Source: Bolinopsis microptera (Eukaryota; Ctenophora; Tentaculata; Lobata; Bolinopsidae). Taken from it: DNA of 64,000 bases. This document shows, piece after piece, positions 20,397 through 30,800 of this stretch. The stretch is taken from assembly GCF_026151205.1 (NCBI RefSeq), contig NC_087080.1, positions 15,941,337-16,005,336 of the forward strand, in the 5' to 3' direction. How positions within the stretch are numbered: the stretch's first letter is position 1; every line of letters starts with the position of its first letter. The notes under the pieces are model-generated. The model was not told where the DNA came from, searched no databases, and saw nothing but the letters and a program-made list of their open reading frames with translations. Both the position numbers and the translations under genes were made by a program.

Positions 20397-22770
20397 GCTA
20401 CTAGCCGGCTAGTAGCCACTTTTGTAATAACAGCTCCTCAACTTCACATTACCAACCGGCTACTAACCGGCACTTGAAAAGTGGTCACTAGCCGGCTACT
20501 AACCGGCTACTAGCCGGCTAGTGACCACAAAGTGGCTACTAACTGGCTACTAAGCGGTCACTAGCCGGCTATTAGCCGAGCTCTAAAGCAGACCTACTAG
20601 TAGCCGGTTCCAAACCGGCTACTAGCCGGCACTTAGAAAGCGGTCACTAGCCGGCTACTAACCGGCTACTAACCGGCTAGTAACCACCAAGTGGCTACTA
20701 ACCGGCTACTAACCGGTCACTAGCCGGCTCTTAAGCGGACCTACTAGCCGGCACTTGAAAAGCGGTCGCTAGCCGGCTACTAACCGGCTACTAACCGGCT
20801 AGTAACCACCAAGTGGCTACTAACCGGCTACTAACCGGTCACTAGCCGGCTATTAGCCGAGCTCTAAAGCAGACCTACTAGTAGCCGGTTCCAAACCGGC
20901 TACTAGCCGGCACTTAGAAAGCGGTCACTAGCCGGCTACTAACCGGCTACTAACCGGCTAGTAACCACCAAGTGGCTACTAACCGGCTACTAACCGGTCA
21001 CTAGCCGGCTCTTAAGCGGACCTACTAGTAGCCGGTTCCAAACCGGCTACTAGCCGGCACTTAGAAAGCGGTCACTAGCCGGCTACTAACCGGCTACTAA
21101 CCGGCTAGTAACCACCAAGTGGCTACTAACCGGCTACTAACCGGTCACTAGCCGGCTCTTAAGCGGACCTACTAGCCGACACTCGAAAAGCGGTCGCTAG
21201 CCGGCTGCTAACCGGCTACTAACCGGCTAGTAACCACCAAGTGGCTACTAACCGGTCACTAGCCGGCTCTAAAGCGGACCTTCTAGTTCCAAACCGGCTA
21301 CTAGCCGACACTTGAAAAGCGGTCACTAGCCGGCTACCAACCGGCTACTAACCGGCTAGTAACCACCAAGTGGCTACTAACCGGCTACTAACCGGTCACT
21401 AGCCGGCTCTTAAGCGGACCTACTAGCCGACACTCGAAAAGCGGTCGCTAGCCGGCTGCTAACCGGCTACTAACCGGCTAGTAACCACCAAGTGGCTACT
21501 AACCGGTCACTAGCCGGCTCTAAAGCGGACCTTCTAGTTCCAAACCGACTACTAGCCGACACTTGAAAAGCGGTCACTAGCCGGCTACTAACCGGCTACT
21601 AACCGGCTAGTAACCACCAAGTGGCTACTAACCGGTCACTAGCCGGCTCTAAAGCGGACCTTCTAGTTCCAAACCGGCTACTAGCCGACACTTGAAAAGC
21701 GGTCACTAGCCGGCTACTAACCGGCTACTAACCAAGTCACTAGACCACCAAGTGGCTACTAACCGGTCACTAGCCGGCTCTAAAGCGGACCTTCTAGTTC
21801 CAAACCGGCTACTAGCCGACACTTGAAAAGCGGTCACTAGCCGGCTACTAACCGGCTACTAACCGGCTAGTAACCACCAAGTGGCTACTAACCGGCTACT
21901 AACCGGTCACTAGCCGGCTCTTAAGCGGACCTACTAGTAGCCGGTTCCAAACCGGCTACTAGCCGGCACTTAGAAAGCGGTCACTAGCCGGCTACTAACC
22001 GGCTACTAACCGGCTAGTAACCACCAAGTGGCTACTAACCGGCTACTAACCGGTCACTAGCCGGCTCTTAAGCGGACCTACTAGCCGACACTCGAAAAGC
22101 GGTCGCTAGCCGGCTGCTAACCGGCTACTAACCGGCTAGTAACCACCAAGTGGCTACTAACCGGTCACTAGCCGGCTCTAAAGCGGACCTTCTAGTTCCA
22201 AACCGGCTACTAGCCGACACTTGAAAATCGGTCACTAGCCGGCTACTAACCGGCTACTAACCGGCTAGTAACCACCAAGTGGCTACTAACCGGCTACTAA
22301 CCGGTCACTAGCCGGCTCTTAAGCGGACCTACTAGCCGACACTCGAAAAGCGGTCGCTAGCCGGCTGCTAACCGGCTACTAACCGGCTAGTAACCATCAA
22401 GTGGCTACTAACCGGTCACTAGCCGGCTCTAAAGCGGACCTTCTAGTTCCAAACCGGCTACTAGCCGACACTTGAAAAGCGGTCACTAGCCGGCTACTAA
22501 CCGGCTACTAACCAAGTCACTAGACCACCAAGTGGCTACTAACCGGTCACTAGCCGGCTCTAAAGCGGACCTTCTAGTTCCAAACCGGCTACTAGCCGAC
22601 ACTTGAAAAGCGGTCACTAGCCGGCTGGTGGGTACTAGCTGGTTAGTAGCCGGCTACTAACCGGCTACTAACCAGCTAGTACCCACCAAGTGGCTACTAA
22701 CCGGCTACTAACCGGCTACTAACCGGCTAGTACTAACCTGCTCTAGGCGACTCTAAATCAGACCGGCTAT
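20397..22770. repeat. CCGGCTA-rich tandem array, left arm
   Basis: Higher-order units of about 120-155 bp are built from CCGGCTACTAA and CCGGCTAGTAA words, each unit carrying AACCACCAAGTGGCTAC and a GGTCACTAGCCGGCT segment. There are roughly 17-18 units. Unit subtypes (ending in TTCTAGTTCCAAACC or CTACTAGCCGACACTCG) alternate in blocks, which indicates expansion by multi-unit duplication. Confidence 0.9.
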
Positions 22771-22898
22771 AATTCATTATTGCCAAATAAACAAATTATT
22801 TGAAACAAATTATTTGAAACACGTTATTTGAAAGTAAGTTCCAAAATCGATTACAACATTTTTATGAAAAATAAAAAAATACTGAAAACTGATTACAT

Positions 22899-23428
22899 TC
22901 AATTTCTTCGTGGTGGAGGAGCAGTGTAATTGTTTTTGGGCGCTAGGACGACGCCTTGGGTACAAAGGGTCCTAAGAGTGGCAAGATTACGGTTGCAGAT
23001 CTCGTTTGCGAAGGTGTAAACACTAGGAAGTCTGACGTCTCGTAGTTGCAGCAGTGCGTGTTGGACACCTGGTAGGTCAAATTTTGCTGCTTCAGCGATA
23101 CATCGCTTTCTTGAGAAGTGACTCCGAGAAATGTGTATCTGCTCCAGAGCGGCAGACTTTGAGAGACCAGAGTTGACTAGCTGCACAACGGCGTCGTATT
23201 CCGCTATAACCCCGTCTAAAGAAAATATCCGCCTCGTTCTGCGACCAGTAGGCAGAGCAGCAGCATTGGGAGCAGGTTGCTGATCAGTAGCAGGTTGGTG
23301 TCCAGGAGCAGCTTGCTGAGCAGGAGGTTGAGGAGAATTGGGAGCAGGTTGTTGATCAGTAACAGGTTGCTGTGCAGGAGCAGGTTGAGGAGCTGGAGGT
23401 TGAGGAGCTGGAGGTTGAGGAGCTGGCC
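22899..23428 (-). CDS. Small HTH protein with P/Q-rich N-terminus, centre of the palindromic element
   Basis: The minus-strand frame is open from 23428 to the stop at 22899. It begins with a Pro/Gln/Ala-rich stretch of about 65 residues, then GRRTRRIFSLDG, then a helical region (AEYDAVVQLVNSGLSKSAAL, HISRSHFSRKRCIAEAAKFDLP) laid out as a three-helix HTH with the recognition helix at ISRSHF. A conserved C-terminal part (ICNRNLATLRTL, LAPKNNY) follows. It aligns with the protein at 45631-46026 over its whole length. No ATG precedes the P/Q region inside the unique centre, so the start may lie on a spliced exon; an internal Met is at 23186. A DNA-binding role, perhaps on the element's own repeats, is inference. 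The C-terminal codons lie in the inverted arm and are therefore mirrored on the other side. Confidence 0.7.
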
Positions 23429-23689
23429 CAAAAACAATTACACTGCTCCTCCACCACGAAGAAATTGAATGTAATCAGTTTTCAGTATTTTTTAATTTTT
23501 CATAAAAATGTTGTAATCGATTTTGGAACTTACTTTCAAATAACGTGTTTCAAATAACTTGTTTCAAATAATTCATTTCAATAATTTGTTTCAAATAACA
23601 AGTTTCAAATAACAAGTTTCAAATAATTTGTTTCAAATAATTTGTTTATTTGGCAATAATGAATTATAGCCGGTCTGATTTAGAGTCGC

Positions 23690-24350
23690 CTAGAGCAGGT
23701 TAGTACTAGCCGGTTAGTAGCCGGTTAGTAGCCGGTTAGTAGCCACTTGGTGGTTACTAGCCGGTTAGTAGCCGGTTAGTAGCCGGCTAGTGACCGCTTT
23801 CTAAGTGCCGGCTAGTAGCCGGTTTGGAACCGGCTACTAGTAGGTCTGCTTTAGAGCTCGGCTAATAGCCGGCTAGTGACCGGTTAGTAGCCGGTTAGTA
23901 GCCACTTGGTGGTTACTAGCCGGTTAGTAGCCGGTTAGTAGCCGGCGAATGACCGCTTTTCAAGTGCCGGCTAGTAGCCGGTTTAGAACCGGCTACTAAT
24001 AGGTCTGCTTTAGAGCCGGCTAGTGACCGGTTAGTAGCCGGTTAGTAGCCACTTGGTGGTTACTAGCCGGTTAGTAGCCGGTTAGTAGCCGGCTAGTGAC
24101 CGCTTTTCAAGTGCCGGCTAGTAGCCGGTTTAGAACCGGCTACTAATAGGTCTGCTTTAGAGCTCGGCTAATAGCCGGCTAGTGACCGCTTAGTAGCCGG
24201 TTAGTAGCCACTTTGTGGTCACTAGCCGGCTAGTAGCCGGTTAGTAGCCGGCTAGTGACCACTTTTCAAGTGCCGGTTAGTAGCCGGTTGTTAATGTGTA
24301 GTCGAGGAGCTGTTATTACAAAAGTGGCTACTAGCCGGCTAGTAGCCGGC
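23690..24350. repeat. CCGGTTAGTAG tandem array, right arm (inverted, shorter)
   Basis: This is the reverse complement of the left-arm array with only about four or five higher-order units. The same landmark words occur in inverse (AGCCACTTGGTGGTTACT, CTTTTCAAGTGCCGGCTAG). Confidence 0.9.
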
Positions 24351-24551
24351 TAGTAGCCGGTGTTCATATGGTACTGTGCAGGGACGTTGCATAGACGTTG
24401 CATAGACGTTGCATAGACTGACCGTGCAGGGAGTGTGCATAGAGTGTTCATTGTGCAGGGACGTTGCATAGACGTTGCATAGACGGTTCTTTTGTTGTTG
24501 CACGGACGTTGCATAGACGTTGCATAGACTGTCCGGAGCTAAACGACCAAC

Positions 24552-25583
24552 TTGGTTAATGGGGAGCTGACAGACTGGTTTGATGTTAACTCAGGCACAG
24601 GTCAGGGTGACATTCAAGCACGTCCTGTCTTTAATTTCTGCCTAAACATTTCTGCATTTCTGGCTGAGACCAACAAGATCATCAGTCAAGGCGCAGTGCT
24701 GCAGAAAGAGATGAAGACGGTCGAGGAAAAGGTCATTCTGGACACCGATTATGCTGATGACATGGCTATTATGGACAACTCAGGGGAAGGCCTACAGGAA
24801 TCAACTGATCTATTAGTTCATTACAGCTCCTACGCTGGGCTCAGAATAAATGCAAAGAAGACCCAATGCATGGCTGTAAGCAAGTGCGCCTCCCAGCGAC
24901 CTTTCATCAAGGATGATTGTATTGAGCTGTCGGTTGAGGGTGAACCCGTCGAGCAGGTTAGCAACTTTGTCTACCTGGGTGCAACTATCAGTGGGGATGG
25001 GACAATCAGCAGAGACCTGGATGTCCGTATCCAGAAGGCTAATGGCGCCTTTCATCAGCTCTGGAACATTTGGAATAGCAGAACTATAAAGACTCCAACC
25101 AAGATCAGGATCTATAGGGCTGCTGTCCTCACCATCTTGTTGTATGGAGCTGAAGTCTGGAACACCGCCAAAAAGCAGATGAAACGTTTCGAGGTTTTCC
25201 ATCAAACCTCCTTGAGAAGGATCCTTAGGATTGAATGGTTCTTTTATGTGACAAACGACGAAGTTCTTAAAAGGGCTGGCATCAAGTCAGTTGAGACTTT
25301 CATCAGTGCTGCCAGGCTACGTTGGTATGGACATGTAGTTAGAATGCCAGACTCTAGACTACCGAGGTTTCTGTTGAACTGGAAGCCAAATTATGGAAAG
25401 AGGTCAAGGGGCAGACCCCGTAAGAACTGGAAGTCCTGCGTACTCGAAGATGCTGCTAAGTTTACAGGTGTTGAAAACATCGACAACGACACAACAGAAG
25501 CTTTGGCTACCAACCGAGTACAGTGGAGACATATGTTACGCCGCCAACGCGATGTGTGTGATGCAGGCCACTCCAACGACTAG
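24552..25583 (+). pseudogene. RTE-like LINE reverse transcriptase, 5'-truncated
   Basis: The 343-codon frame starts inside the palm domain: VNSGTGQGD, then YADDMAIMD (catalytic YADD), then the thumb region VSNFVYLGATISGDG, ILLYGAEVWN, and the RTE-type C-terminus ARLRWYGHVVRMPDSRLPR with the basic KRSRGRPRKNW segment. The frame is open to its natural stop. The endonuclease and N-terminal RT motifs are missing because the copy is 5'-truncated; the 24-base stub left of the palindrome is the only upstream remainder. Confidence 0.85.
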
Positions 25584-25623
25584 GAGGAGACCTTACCATG
25601 TAACATGTATGTATGTTCAATTG

Positions 25624-26052
25624 TGGAGTCCAGTTGCGGCTCATGGAAGTTGGGGGATCATCTTGGAGCTGGAGAGCGTCCAGAGGCGGTTTACCCGTCT
25701 GATTGACGAGGTGGGTACTCTTCCATACAGTCGTCGACTGGAAATCCTCAATTTAACAACGCTGGCAGAGCGGCGAATACGTGGGGACCTCATTGAATCT
25801 TTTAAAATGATAAGTGGTTTGGCCAATTACGGAGCTGGTTTGTTCAGTATGAGCAGATCTGGTCTTAATGTGGTATCAAACAGTAGATGCAGTAAAAGTA
25901 GCAGTAAAATGAAGAAAGTCCACAGTTCTTTTCTTCCGGAGAGGGTGAGACCATATTGGAACAAACTCCCCTCGGATATCAAGAATTGTGGGACTGTGTT
26001 AAGTTTTAAAATAAGATTAGAGGCTTTCAAAAAAGAGACTTTTTTTATTTGA
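25624..26052 (+). pseudogene. CR1-like LINE ORF2, downstream end
   Basis: This resumes the frame left at 20170. It reads VQLWSPVAAHGSWGIILEL, then ESVQRRFTRLID, LTTLAERRIRGDLIESFK and the C-terminal SSFLPERVRPYWNKLPSDIK, ending in FKKETFFI. The same C-terminus appears in the second CR1-like copy (31.74-31.95 kb). The AT-rich stretch to about 26230, with AATAAACTTGATTA, is probably the 3' UTR. Confidence 0.85.
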
Positions 26053-26229
26053 AAATTCAATTAATCATTATATATATAATTCAAGCGTTACATTTCAGCC
26101 ATGCAAAGTTACAATGACATATTTTGATATACTAAATGATAAATGGTACTGCAATATAAGTTGCTTAATGTTTGGCCGGATGACAACTAACAAGAAAAAT
26201 AAACTTGATTATATAATAATTAATTCGGC

Positions 26230-26869
26230 TGAACCAACACATAGCAAGAGCCACATTAACGTTGGGGCCGTCTAAAATAGTAGTGGAAAGTATGTAAATT
26301 AGATTCATTTTAACTTGGTTGTTTAGGCCAATATATTAAAGATAATTTTAAAACTTTAGTAGATATATTTTTGATGATGTGTGATGATGTTTGTGTCATT
26401 ATATTTTGATTTGATTTATCATTTGAAATGATATTAAAACATTACAAATGATGTAAAAAGTATCATATTCATCGTGCACCCCCTACTCTATATCCACAGT
26501 TATTCACCATGGATTTGTTTGTAAATTTTTGGATTTAGATTATTTCGATGTAATGGGTCCAAGTTACTGCGGACATAGTTCACTATGTGTTTACCGTGTT
26601 TGGGTGCCCATCATATTTTACAGATGGGGGCGATATTTTGAACGATTCTATTTTATATTCATCTATTGCTGTACTCTGTAAAATTTGAAAAGTATTTAAT
26701 AAAAAAAAAAAAGATAAACAGATGCAGTTTAAGTTATAATTAACTGAAATACGTAACATAGAAATTATAAAATAATTTTAATTTTATGAAATCTTAGAAT
26801 AGTTAATTCCATGCGAAATATTATAAGCCTCTTAGAACAGTTTTAACTTTTTAAGTTCCTGTGAACAGA
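26230..26869. other. AT-rich non-coding interval
   Basis: No gene or element recognised. It contains an A-tract at about 26701-26712. A short direct repeat of (A/C)GAACAGATGT-like units follows at about 26862-26900. Confidence 0.5.
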
Positions 26870-28298
26870 TGTGAACAGATACGAACAGATGTAAACAGAT
26901 GCCATCTTACCATCAGCTTCATGAATCTTGCAACTATATAATTTACTTCGTAATCGTACAAACTCTGAGCCATACTTGCCCGCAAATTCATCCTTCATTA
27001 AACTGCATTGTTAGTTAAACTGAACAAATAATGTTCCTTGGGATAATTGCTAGTGTCAAAGTGACGTCTCATATCCTTGAAATCTTTATGCAAATCTGGA
27101 GTTTCAACCCAATAAAGTAAACTATCTGTATCCGTAAAACATAGTTTAATGTCACTATATTTAACCTTGAGAACATCATACCAGAATCTATACATTAACA
27201 ACTTTGACATATCCAGAATAGCAGCCCCTAAGTAAATCGGCTTATCTAAAGTTATTGTGGGTTTTACCATTTCCAGTCCAACTAACTCTGGTGAAAATAT
27301 CGTGAACCTCTTGAATCCAGGTTTGCTAGTCTGGAACTGATGCTGCTTTCCGTTCTCTAGCAATATATTGTTTACCCTCTTCCTAACAGATGCCATACTC
27401 TTGCCGAAGAACGAGTTGTTGAGTAGTTTGTAGAAGTATTTTCCGAACTGTGAAGTAGCAGCCTGTCGTTTAGCGGTGTTAAAATCAATATATTTCTTTA
27501 ACCAATCCGTCTGTTCAAACTCTAGTACCCTATGAATCTTATCGCAGACACCACCAATAGACAATGTAAAGCGGCAATGTGAATCTTATGCTTTAACTTT
27601 GGAAACAAATTAGATGCAAGCTTCTTTTGAAGAGCAGCAAAGTAAAACCCTCTTCTATTCATTGCTTTACGAGTAGCATCCGATACCATACCGTCCTCTA
27701 TCACCAGAGATTCAGGGAAAGGAGGGAGATCATTGAATCTGTCATGGTCTTCAGGATTCGTATGAACGTCACACTCGATGAAGGCTCCCTTATCCCTGTC
27801 GGGGTTCCAGGCCGCGATGTCGCTGACCGTAAGAAGTTTATCCTGCCACTTGAACTTCGAAGCAAGCAGTTTCTGACACATTGCCCATCCGTAGAGGTTG
27901 TTTGCATGAATGTATCCGAGGTAGCTTTCAGGTAATTCAGGATTGTAATCTGGGAGATGATGGTTATTTGCCTTTGCATACCGATGCGTGATTGTACTGA
28001 TTCCTCCTCGAATAGCCTGCTCAATGAAAGTATACATACCAGGATCACTGAATAATTCTAACTCGACTTTAGTAAATTTTAAGCCTGCATCCCACGTAAG
28101 ACTTGGAGCGGTATAATAATGAACAGGATCTAAATTATAAAATGATAAACATTCTGTCCTATACTGATGCAGCACCAAATCCAGGAGAACAACGTCAGAG
28201 GAAATGTAGAGGTGAACCATTTCATTGAGACTCTTCAGATCGAACTCCTTCCAGACTTTCTGTGCGTGAAGTAGTAACGGTAGCAGGACAACTTCCAT
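26870..28298 (-). pseudogene. Protein-primed type B DNA polymerase remnant (Polinton/Maverick-like)
   Basis: The upstream frame (28298 to 27522) reads from the end of the exonuclease domain into the palm: the YHxxDxxLL-type region is followed by NLDPVHYYTAPSLTWDA and the Polinton/adenovirus-like HANNLYGWAM motif. The next frame (27564 to 26998) carries GKYFYKLLNNSFFGKS and the catalytic FTDTDSLLYWV motif. The two frames overlap and are out of register, so there is a frameshift around 27522-27564. A further break near 26998 puts the conserved C-terminal KDEFAGKYGSEF region in a third frame. The N-terminal exonuclease is absent, as are integrase, protease, capsid and ATPase genes nearby. This is a dead fragment of a large DNA transposon/virus-like element. 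Confidence 0.85.
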
Positions 28299-28415
28299 TC
28301 CTCGCGTGGTATAGGTTACATCTGTAACTAATGTTGTTTTTCTGTTCCGATCGTTGCTGAAATAAGTTGTCTTCGGGAACGATCATGGGCTTCCCCCGGG
28401 ATGTGGTTAGAACTT

Positions 28416-28553
28416 TTAGAAGGATCGTGCATGGGGCGGGATAAGGATGTTGTCCAGGTTGATGTAAGCTTCTAGGGGTAGAGGTTGGATACTAGATGGG
28501 GATAGACTAGGTAGGGATATGGGAATTGGATTGAAAAGTTCGTAGTATTCCAT
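28416..28553 (-). CDS. Short ORF sharing its N-terminus with the 50.6 and 59.6 kb repeats
   Basis: The frame begins MEYYELFNPIPIS. The duplicated segments at 50.6 and 59.6 kb encode MEFYDLFNPIPIS, and DNA similarity extends about 60 bases upstream of the start (ATCATCATTCGACCAT). In the latter copies the sequence runs into CCAG|GTGAGATA, a good splice donor. This suggests a first coding exon of a repeated gene, here next to the polymerase remnant. The function is unknown. Confidence 0.45.
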   Translation of the reverse strand: MEYYELFNPIPISLPSLSPSSIQPLPLEAYINLDNILIPPHARSF

Positions 28554-28867
28554 TGCTATAGTTGTGAAGTGTAGATGGTCGAATGATGATGTCTCCTGTC
28601 GTCTGTTGAAAGTTATATAGTATCGATAACGAGATATGTCATACAGTACGTATGATATTGCAACATTTGAGATCATGTCAAAAGTTATGGCAGCTCTTGG
28701 TGTTATGGACCCCCATCAGCCTGTATCAGATGTATTTTTAATTAAAATTAGCCTAACCTTTAATTTAATTAGAATTAACCCAATTACAATACATTACACT
28801 AGTTTAGTTATATTTTCGATTATACGATATTTCTATGACAGTTATACATTTTACTTAAATTTACTTA

Positions 28868-30512
28868 AACCTCCCATTATTCCTGCAGTCGCTGCAGTCG
28901 CTCCACCACCTCCCATTATTCCTGCAGTGGTGGAGCGACTGCAGGAATAATGGGAGGTGGTGGAGAGACTGCAGGGACTGTAGGAATAATGGGAGGTGGT
29001 GGAGCGACTGCAGGAATAATGGGAGGTGGTGGAGCGACTGCAGGGACTGTAGGAATAATGGGAGGTGGTGGAGCGACTGCAGGAATAATGGAAGGCGGTG
29101 GAGCGACTGCAGGAATAATGGGAGGTGGTGGAGCGACTGCAGGGACTGCAGGAATAATGGGAGGTGGTGGAGCGACTGCAGGGACTGCAGGAATAATGGA
29201 AGGCGGTGGAGCGACTGCAGGGACTGTAGGAATAATGGGAGGTGGTGGAGCGACTGCAGGAATAATGGGAGGTGGTGGAGCGACTGCAGGGACTGTAGGA
29301 ATAATGGGAGGCGGTGGAGCGACTGCAGGAATAATGGGAGGTGGTGGAGCGACTGCAGGGACTGTAGGAATAATGGGAGGTGGTGGAGCGACTGCAGGAA
29401 TAATGGAAGGCGGTGGAGCGACTGCAGGGACTGCAGGAATAATGGAAGGCGGTGGAGCGACTGCAGGGACTGTAGGAATAATGGGAGGTGGTGGAGCGAC
29501 TGCAGGAATAATGGGAGGTGGTGGAGCGACTGCAGGGACTGTAGGAATAATGGGAGGTGGTGGAGCGACTGCAGGAATAATGGGAGGTGGTGGAGCGACT
29601 GCAGGGACTGCAGGAATAATGGGAGGTGGTGGAGCGACTGCAGGAATAATGGAAGGTGGTGGAGCGACTGCAGGGACTGTAGGAATAATGGGAGGTGGTG
29701 GAGCGACTGCAGGAATAATGGAAGGCGGTGGAGCGACTGCAGGGACTGCAGGAATAATGGAAGGCGGTGGAGCGACTGCAGGGACTGTAGGAATAATGGG
29801 AGGTGGTGGAGCGACTGCAGGAATAATGGGAGGTGGTGGAGCGACTGCAGGGACTGTAGGAATAATGGGAGGTGGTGGAGCGACTGCAGGAATAATGGAA
29901 GGCGGTGGAGCGACTGCAGGGACTGCAGGAATAATGGAAGGCGGTGGAGCGACTGCAGGGACTGTAGGAATAATGGGAGGTGGTGGAGCGACTGCAGGAA
30001 TAATGGGAGGTGGTGGAGCGACTGCAGGGACTGTAGGAATAATGGGAGGTGGTGGAGCGACTGCAGGAATAATGGGAGGTGGTGGAGCGACTGCAGGGAC
30101 TGTAGGAATAATGGGAGGTGGTGGAGCGACTGCAGGAATAATGGAAGGCGGTGGAGCGACTGCAGGGACTGCAGGAATAATGGAAGGCGGTGGAGCGACT
30201 GCAGGGACTGTAGGAATAATGGGAGGTGGTGGAGCGACTGCAGGAATAATGGGAGGTGGTGGAGCGACTGCAGGGACTGTAGGAATAATGGGAGGTGGTG
30301 GAGCGACTGCAGGAATAATGGGAGGTGGTGGAGCGACTGCAGGAACTGCAGGAATAATGGGAGGTGGTGGAGCGACTGCAGGGACTGTAGGAATAATGGG
30401 AGGCGGTGGAGCGACTGCAGGGACTGCAGGAATAATGGAAGGCGGTGGAGCGACTGCAGGGACTGCAGGAATAATGGAAGGCGGTGGAGCGACTGCAGGG
30501 ACTGCAGGAATA
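28868..30512. repeat. Minisatellite with 30- and 39-bp units
   Basis: The 30-bp unit GGAATAATGGGAGGTGGTGG plus AGCGACTGCA alternates with a 39-bp form that adds GGGACTGTA or GGGACTGCA. The array is about 1.6 kb. Because both unit lengths are multiples of three, one plus-strand frame (28950-30554, Gly/Ala/Thr-rich) and one minus-strand frame (30549-28861, Leu/His/Ser-rich) stay open end to end. The left edge (28868-28920) is an inverted partial copy, making a local palindrome. I regard the ORFs as by-products of the repeat. Confidence 0.9.
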
Positions 30513-30676
30513 TTAGGTCGTGCAATTTTAGGTCAGAAACAGTCATCAAAATGAGTTAATAAGAAGGTCGATTTCTCGGTTATTTTTGAGCTTTCGTTCA
30601 GAAAATAATTCGGGGCCTTCAAAGGGGGGTAACAAGAAAGCGTTACAAGTGTTACAAGCCTTCTATAATACAAAAT

Positions 30677-30800
30677 GTGTATCATCTCTTCAACCCGCTG
30701 AACATGTGCTTACCCTAAAAATGTAAACAAATGTGTTTCACCTCCTCAACCCGCTGAACATGTGCTTACTATTAAAGTAAACAAATGTGTTTCACCTCCC
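30677..30800. repeat. Tandem duplication, 54-56 bp period
   Basis: A segment containing CAACCCGCTGAACATGTGC and flanked by GTGT..TCA.CTC starts at 30677 and 30733, with a third start at 30787. Non-coding. Confidence 0.75.

Larger units (their letters stand above)
20195..24548. mobile_element. 4.35 kb palindromic element with repeat arms and an HTH gene at its centre
   Basis: The left arm (20195-22941, 2,747 bp) and right arm (23426-24548, 1,123 bp) are inverse copies: the same outer end (GGTCGTTTAGCTCCGGACAG), the same GCAACGTCTAT-type subterminal repeats, the same CCGGCTA-rich array and the same inner segment down to GCCCAAAAACAATTACAC. The difference in arm length comes from more array units on the left. 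A unique 484-bp centre lies between. The flanks carry AACTT (20190-20194 and 24549-24553), a 5-bp (possibly 6-bp) target duplication. Excising it restores a continuous RTE-like frame. No transposase was recognised; the only gene is the HTH protein on the minus strand. Confidence 0.85.
20171..25613 (+). mobile_element. RTE-like LINE inserted into the CR1-like LINE (itself interrupted)
   Basis: The 10-bp sequence TGTTCAACTG (20161-20170) recurs as TGTTCAATTG (25614-25623) and is read by the CR1-like frame on both sides, so it is the target duplication. Between them lies a 5'-truncated RTE-like element: a short piece 20171-20194, then the palindromic insertion, then 24549-25613 with coding sequence and a simple ATGT-rich tail. 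The orientation is the same as the host LINE. Confidence 0.8.

Noticed and set aside
20397-22770. CRISPR or centromeric satellite
   Set aside because: Units are adjacent with no spacers, and the array is confined between transposon-like termini with a target duplication, so it belongs to the element.
28950-30554. A 534-codon Gly/Ala-rich ORF (and a 562-codon antisense ORF) as structural proteins
   Set aside because: Both are consequences of a minisatellite whose unit lengths are multiples of three and whose unit lacks stops on both strands; no start context, splice site or unique flank supports coding.
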